Source: Candidatus Mcinerneyibacteriota bacterium | GTDB lineage: Bacteria; AUK180; JAQVHJ01 | NCBI GenBank assembly: GCA_030630935.1 | Contig: DAOVMD010000265.1 | Location: 1-5,018 of the forward strand | Direction of reading: 5' to 3' | Length of the DNA: 5,018 bases | Part shown: one piece after another, positions 3,938-5,018 of the stretch | How the letters are laid out: each line of letters begins with the position of its first letter | How positions within the stretch are numbered: position 1 is the stretch's first letter | Position numbers and translations under genes: made by a program | The notes under the pieces: generated by a model | Databases searched by the model: none | The model's input: the letters and a program-made list of their open reading frames with translations, nothing else | Told to the model about the DNA's origin: nothing

Positions 3938-5018
3938 TTACTTTTTTAAAACCTCTTCGTAAACATCAAGTGTTCCTTTTACAGTGTTCTTAAAGTCAAA
4001 ATTCTCAGAATGCTCAAGGCCATTCTTTGAAAACTCGTTGCGAATATTCTCATCTTCAATTAATCTAATTAGTTTCATTGCCAGGTCATCAGGATCTTCG
4101 GGTGCAGCAAGGAATCCAGTCTTATTATCAAGAACTGCTTCAGGGATCCCGCCGGTCTTTGTTGCAACTATCGGGAGACCGCAGGCTGATGCATCAATTA
4201 ATGATGTGCATAAACCCTCAAGGTTTGAGGATAAAACAAAAATTCCAAACTGCTTCATATAAGAGATTATATCCTTATGAAAACCCGCAAAAATAATATA
4301 CTCTTCTAAATTAAGTGATTTGGTCAAATGTTTCAGATCAGCTTCTTCACTTCCTTCACCGAAAATAAGAAGAACTATCTCAGGATGGCTCTCCTTAACA
4401 ATCTTAATTGATTTGATTAAAGTCCGGTGATCCTTATGCGGAGCTAAGGCTGCAACATTCCCTAAAATAAAACGGTCGGCTGAAATTGAAAATTTCTCCC
4501 TGATATCATTGGTTATCTCAGCTGCCTTAATTGATCTAATATCAACACCGGAATATACAATTGTAATATTATCACCATTTAAACCTGACTTGATTAGAAC
4601 CTTTTTCACGCCTTCCGATATCGCAATAATCTTATCTACAGTCTGTGAATATTTTATCCTGGAAAAAAAATTCTTCCCCACTTCAAAATCTACACGGCGT
4701 GATAAAATTACCCTGGGCCTACGCGTAACCATCTTTAATGCCATCAAACCAATTGCATGAGAATGGGCAGTGTGAAAATGAATCACATCATACTTTTCCT
4801 TACTTAAAATTCGCGATAGTCGATAAGAAGAAAAAATATCCCATTCATTTACACTTTTTATTGGAACAATTTCAAATCCGGCTCTCGATACTTTTTTTGC
4901 TAAAGGTGAATTTGGGTATGTACAAACTGCATTCTCAACTCCTGATTCACGAAGTCCGGTTATCAAATTAAAAACTTGATTCTCACCACCGCGCCAGGTC
5001 TTTTCAAAATCAATATGA
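3938..5018 (-). CDS. GT4 family glycosyltransferase, 5' end cut by the window edge
   Basis: The frame stays open to the right edge, giving 359 visible residues. It begins HIDFEKTWRGGENQVFNLIT, the usual start of a GT4 enzyme minus perhaps four residues. The frame contains a TTG at 4966, but it is an internal Leu codon. GGENQV is the variant GG-loop of the acceptor domain. In visible numbering, HFHTAHSH (80-87), VYSGVD (154-159), the donor-loop region NVAALAPHKDH (187-197), FGEGSEEADL (219-228) and GFHKDI (245-250) follow the family order. EGLCTSLID (267-275) is the E-x7-E motif with Asp at the second place, followed by ASACGLPIVATKTGGIPEAV. This should be a cytoplasmic retaining sugar transferase using a nucleotide sugar for glycan or lipopolysaccharide assembly. 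It sits immediately upstream of a second glycosyltransferase in one operon. The exact sugar is unknown. Confidence 0.9.
   Translation of the reverse strand, partial: HIDFEKTWRGGENQVFNLITGLRESGVENAVCTYPNSPLAKKVSRAGFEIVPIKSVNEWDIFSSYRLSRILSKEKYDVIHFHTAHSHAIGLMALKMVTRRPRVILSRRVDFEVGKNFFSRIKYSQTVDKIIAISEGVKKVLIKSGLNGDNITIVYSGVDIRSIKAAEITNDIREKFSISADRFILGNVAALAPHKDHRTLIKSIKIVKESHPEIVLLIFGEGSEEADLKHLTKSLNLEEYIIFAGFHKDIISYMKQFGIFVLSSNLEGLCTSLIDASACGLPIVATKTGGIPEAVLDNKTGFLAAPEDPDDLAMKLIRLIEDENIRNEFSKNGLEHSENFDFKNTVKGTLDVYEEVLKK

Noticed and set aside
4964-4966. TTG as the start codon of the right-hand glycosyltransferase
   Set aside because: The conserved N-terminal strand and GG loop are encoded in frame upstream of it up to the window edge, so TTG is an internal Leu codon.

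Overview
The window comes from an AT-rich bacterial genome with a Gram-negative envelope. A signal-peptide-bearing outer-membrane beta-barrel protein ends in a TonB-receptor-like C-terminus. Two GT-B glycosyltransferases suggest surface-polysaccharide or lipopolysaccharide synthesis, and the long intergenic regions are packed with degenerate short-phrase repeats. From base composition, protein style and repeat style I infer a member of the Bacteroidota/Chlorobiota/Ignavibacteriota group. That placement is an impression, not a computed result.

Layout, left to right: (a) 1-337, non-coding, with fragments of an ATTGC/GCAAT-type repeat, an exact 25-bp direct duplication, and a small CCCGAA/TTCGGG hairpin just past the stop of the next gene. 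(b) 338-2014, minus strand, a 558-residue exported beta-barrel protein with a highly acidic N-terminal linker and no visible plug domain. (c) 2015-2826, an 812-bp gap without a credible gene. It holds a run of three hairpins upstream of the barrel gene, including a perfect 42-bp palindrome, then a mosaic of inverted and periodic repeats. (d) 2827-3936 and 3938-5018, minus strand, two GT4-like glycosyltransferase genes one base apart. The upstream one runs off the right edge of the window.

All three genes are on the minus strand, so transcription runs right to left. The two glycosyltransferases form a tight, probably translationally coupled pair that likely adds consecutive sugars to one glycan. 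The barrel gene is separated from them by the repeat-rich gap and probably has its own promoter and a structured leader. I see no tRNA, rRNA, CRISPR array, transposase or other complete mobile element. The most notable items are the 42-bp palindrome, the plug-less TonB-receptor-like barrel with an LPEVII motif, the loss of the usual second Glu of the nucleotide-sugar site in one glycosyltransferase, and the repeat mosaic.
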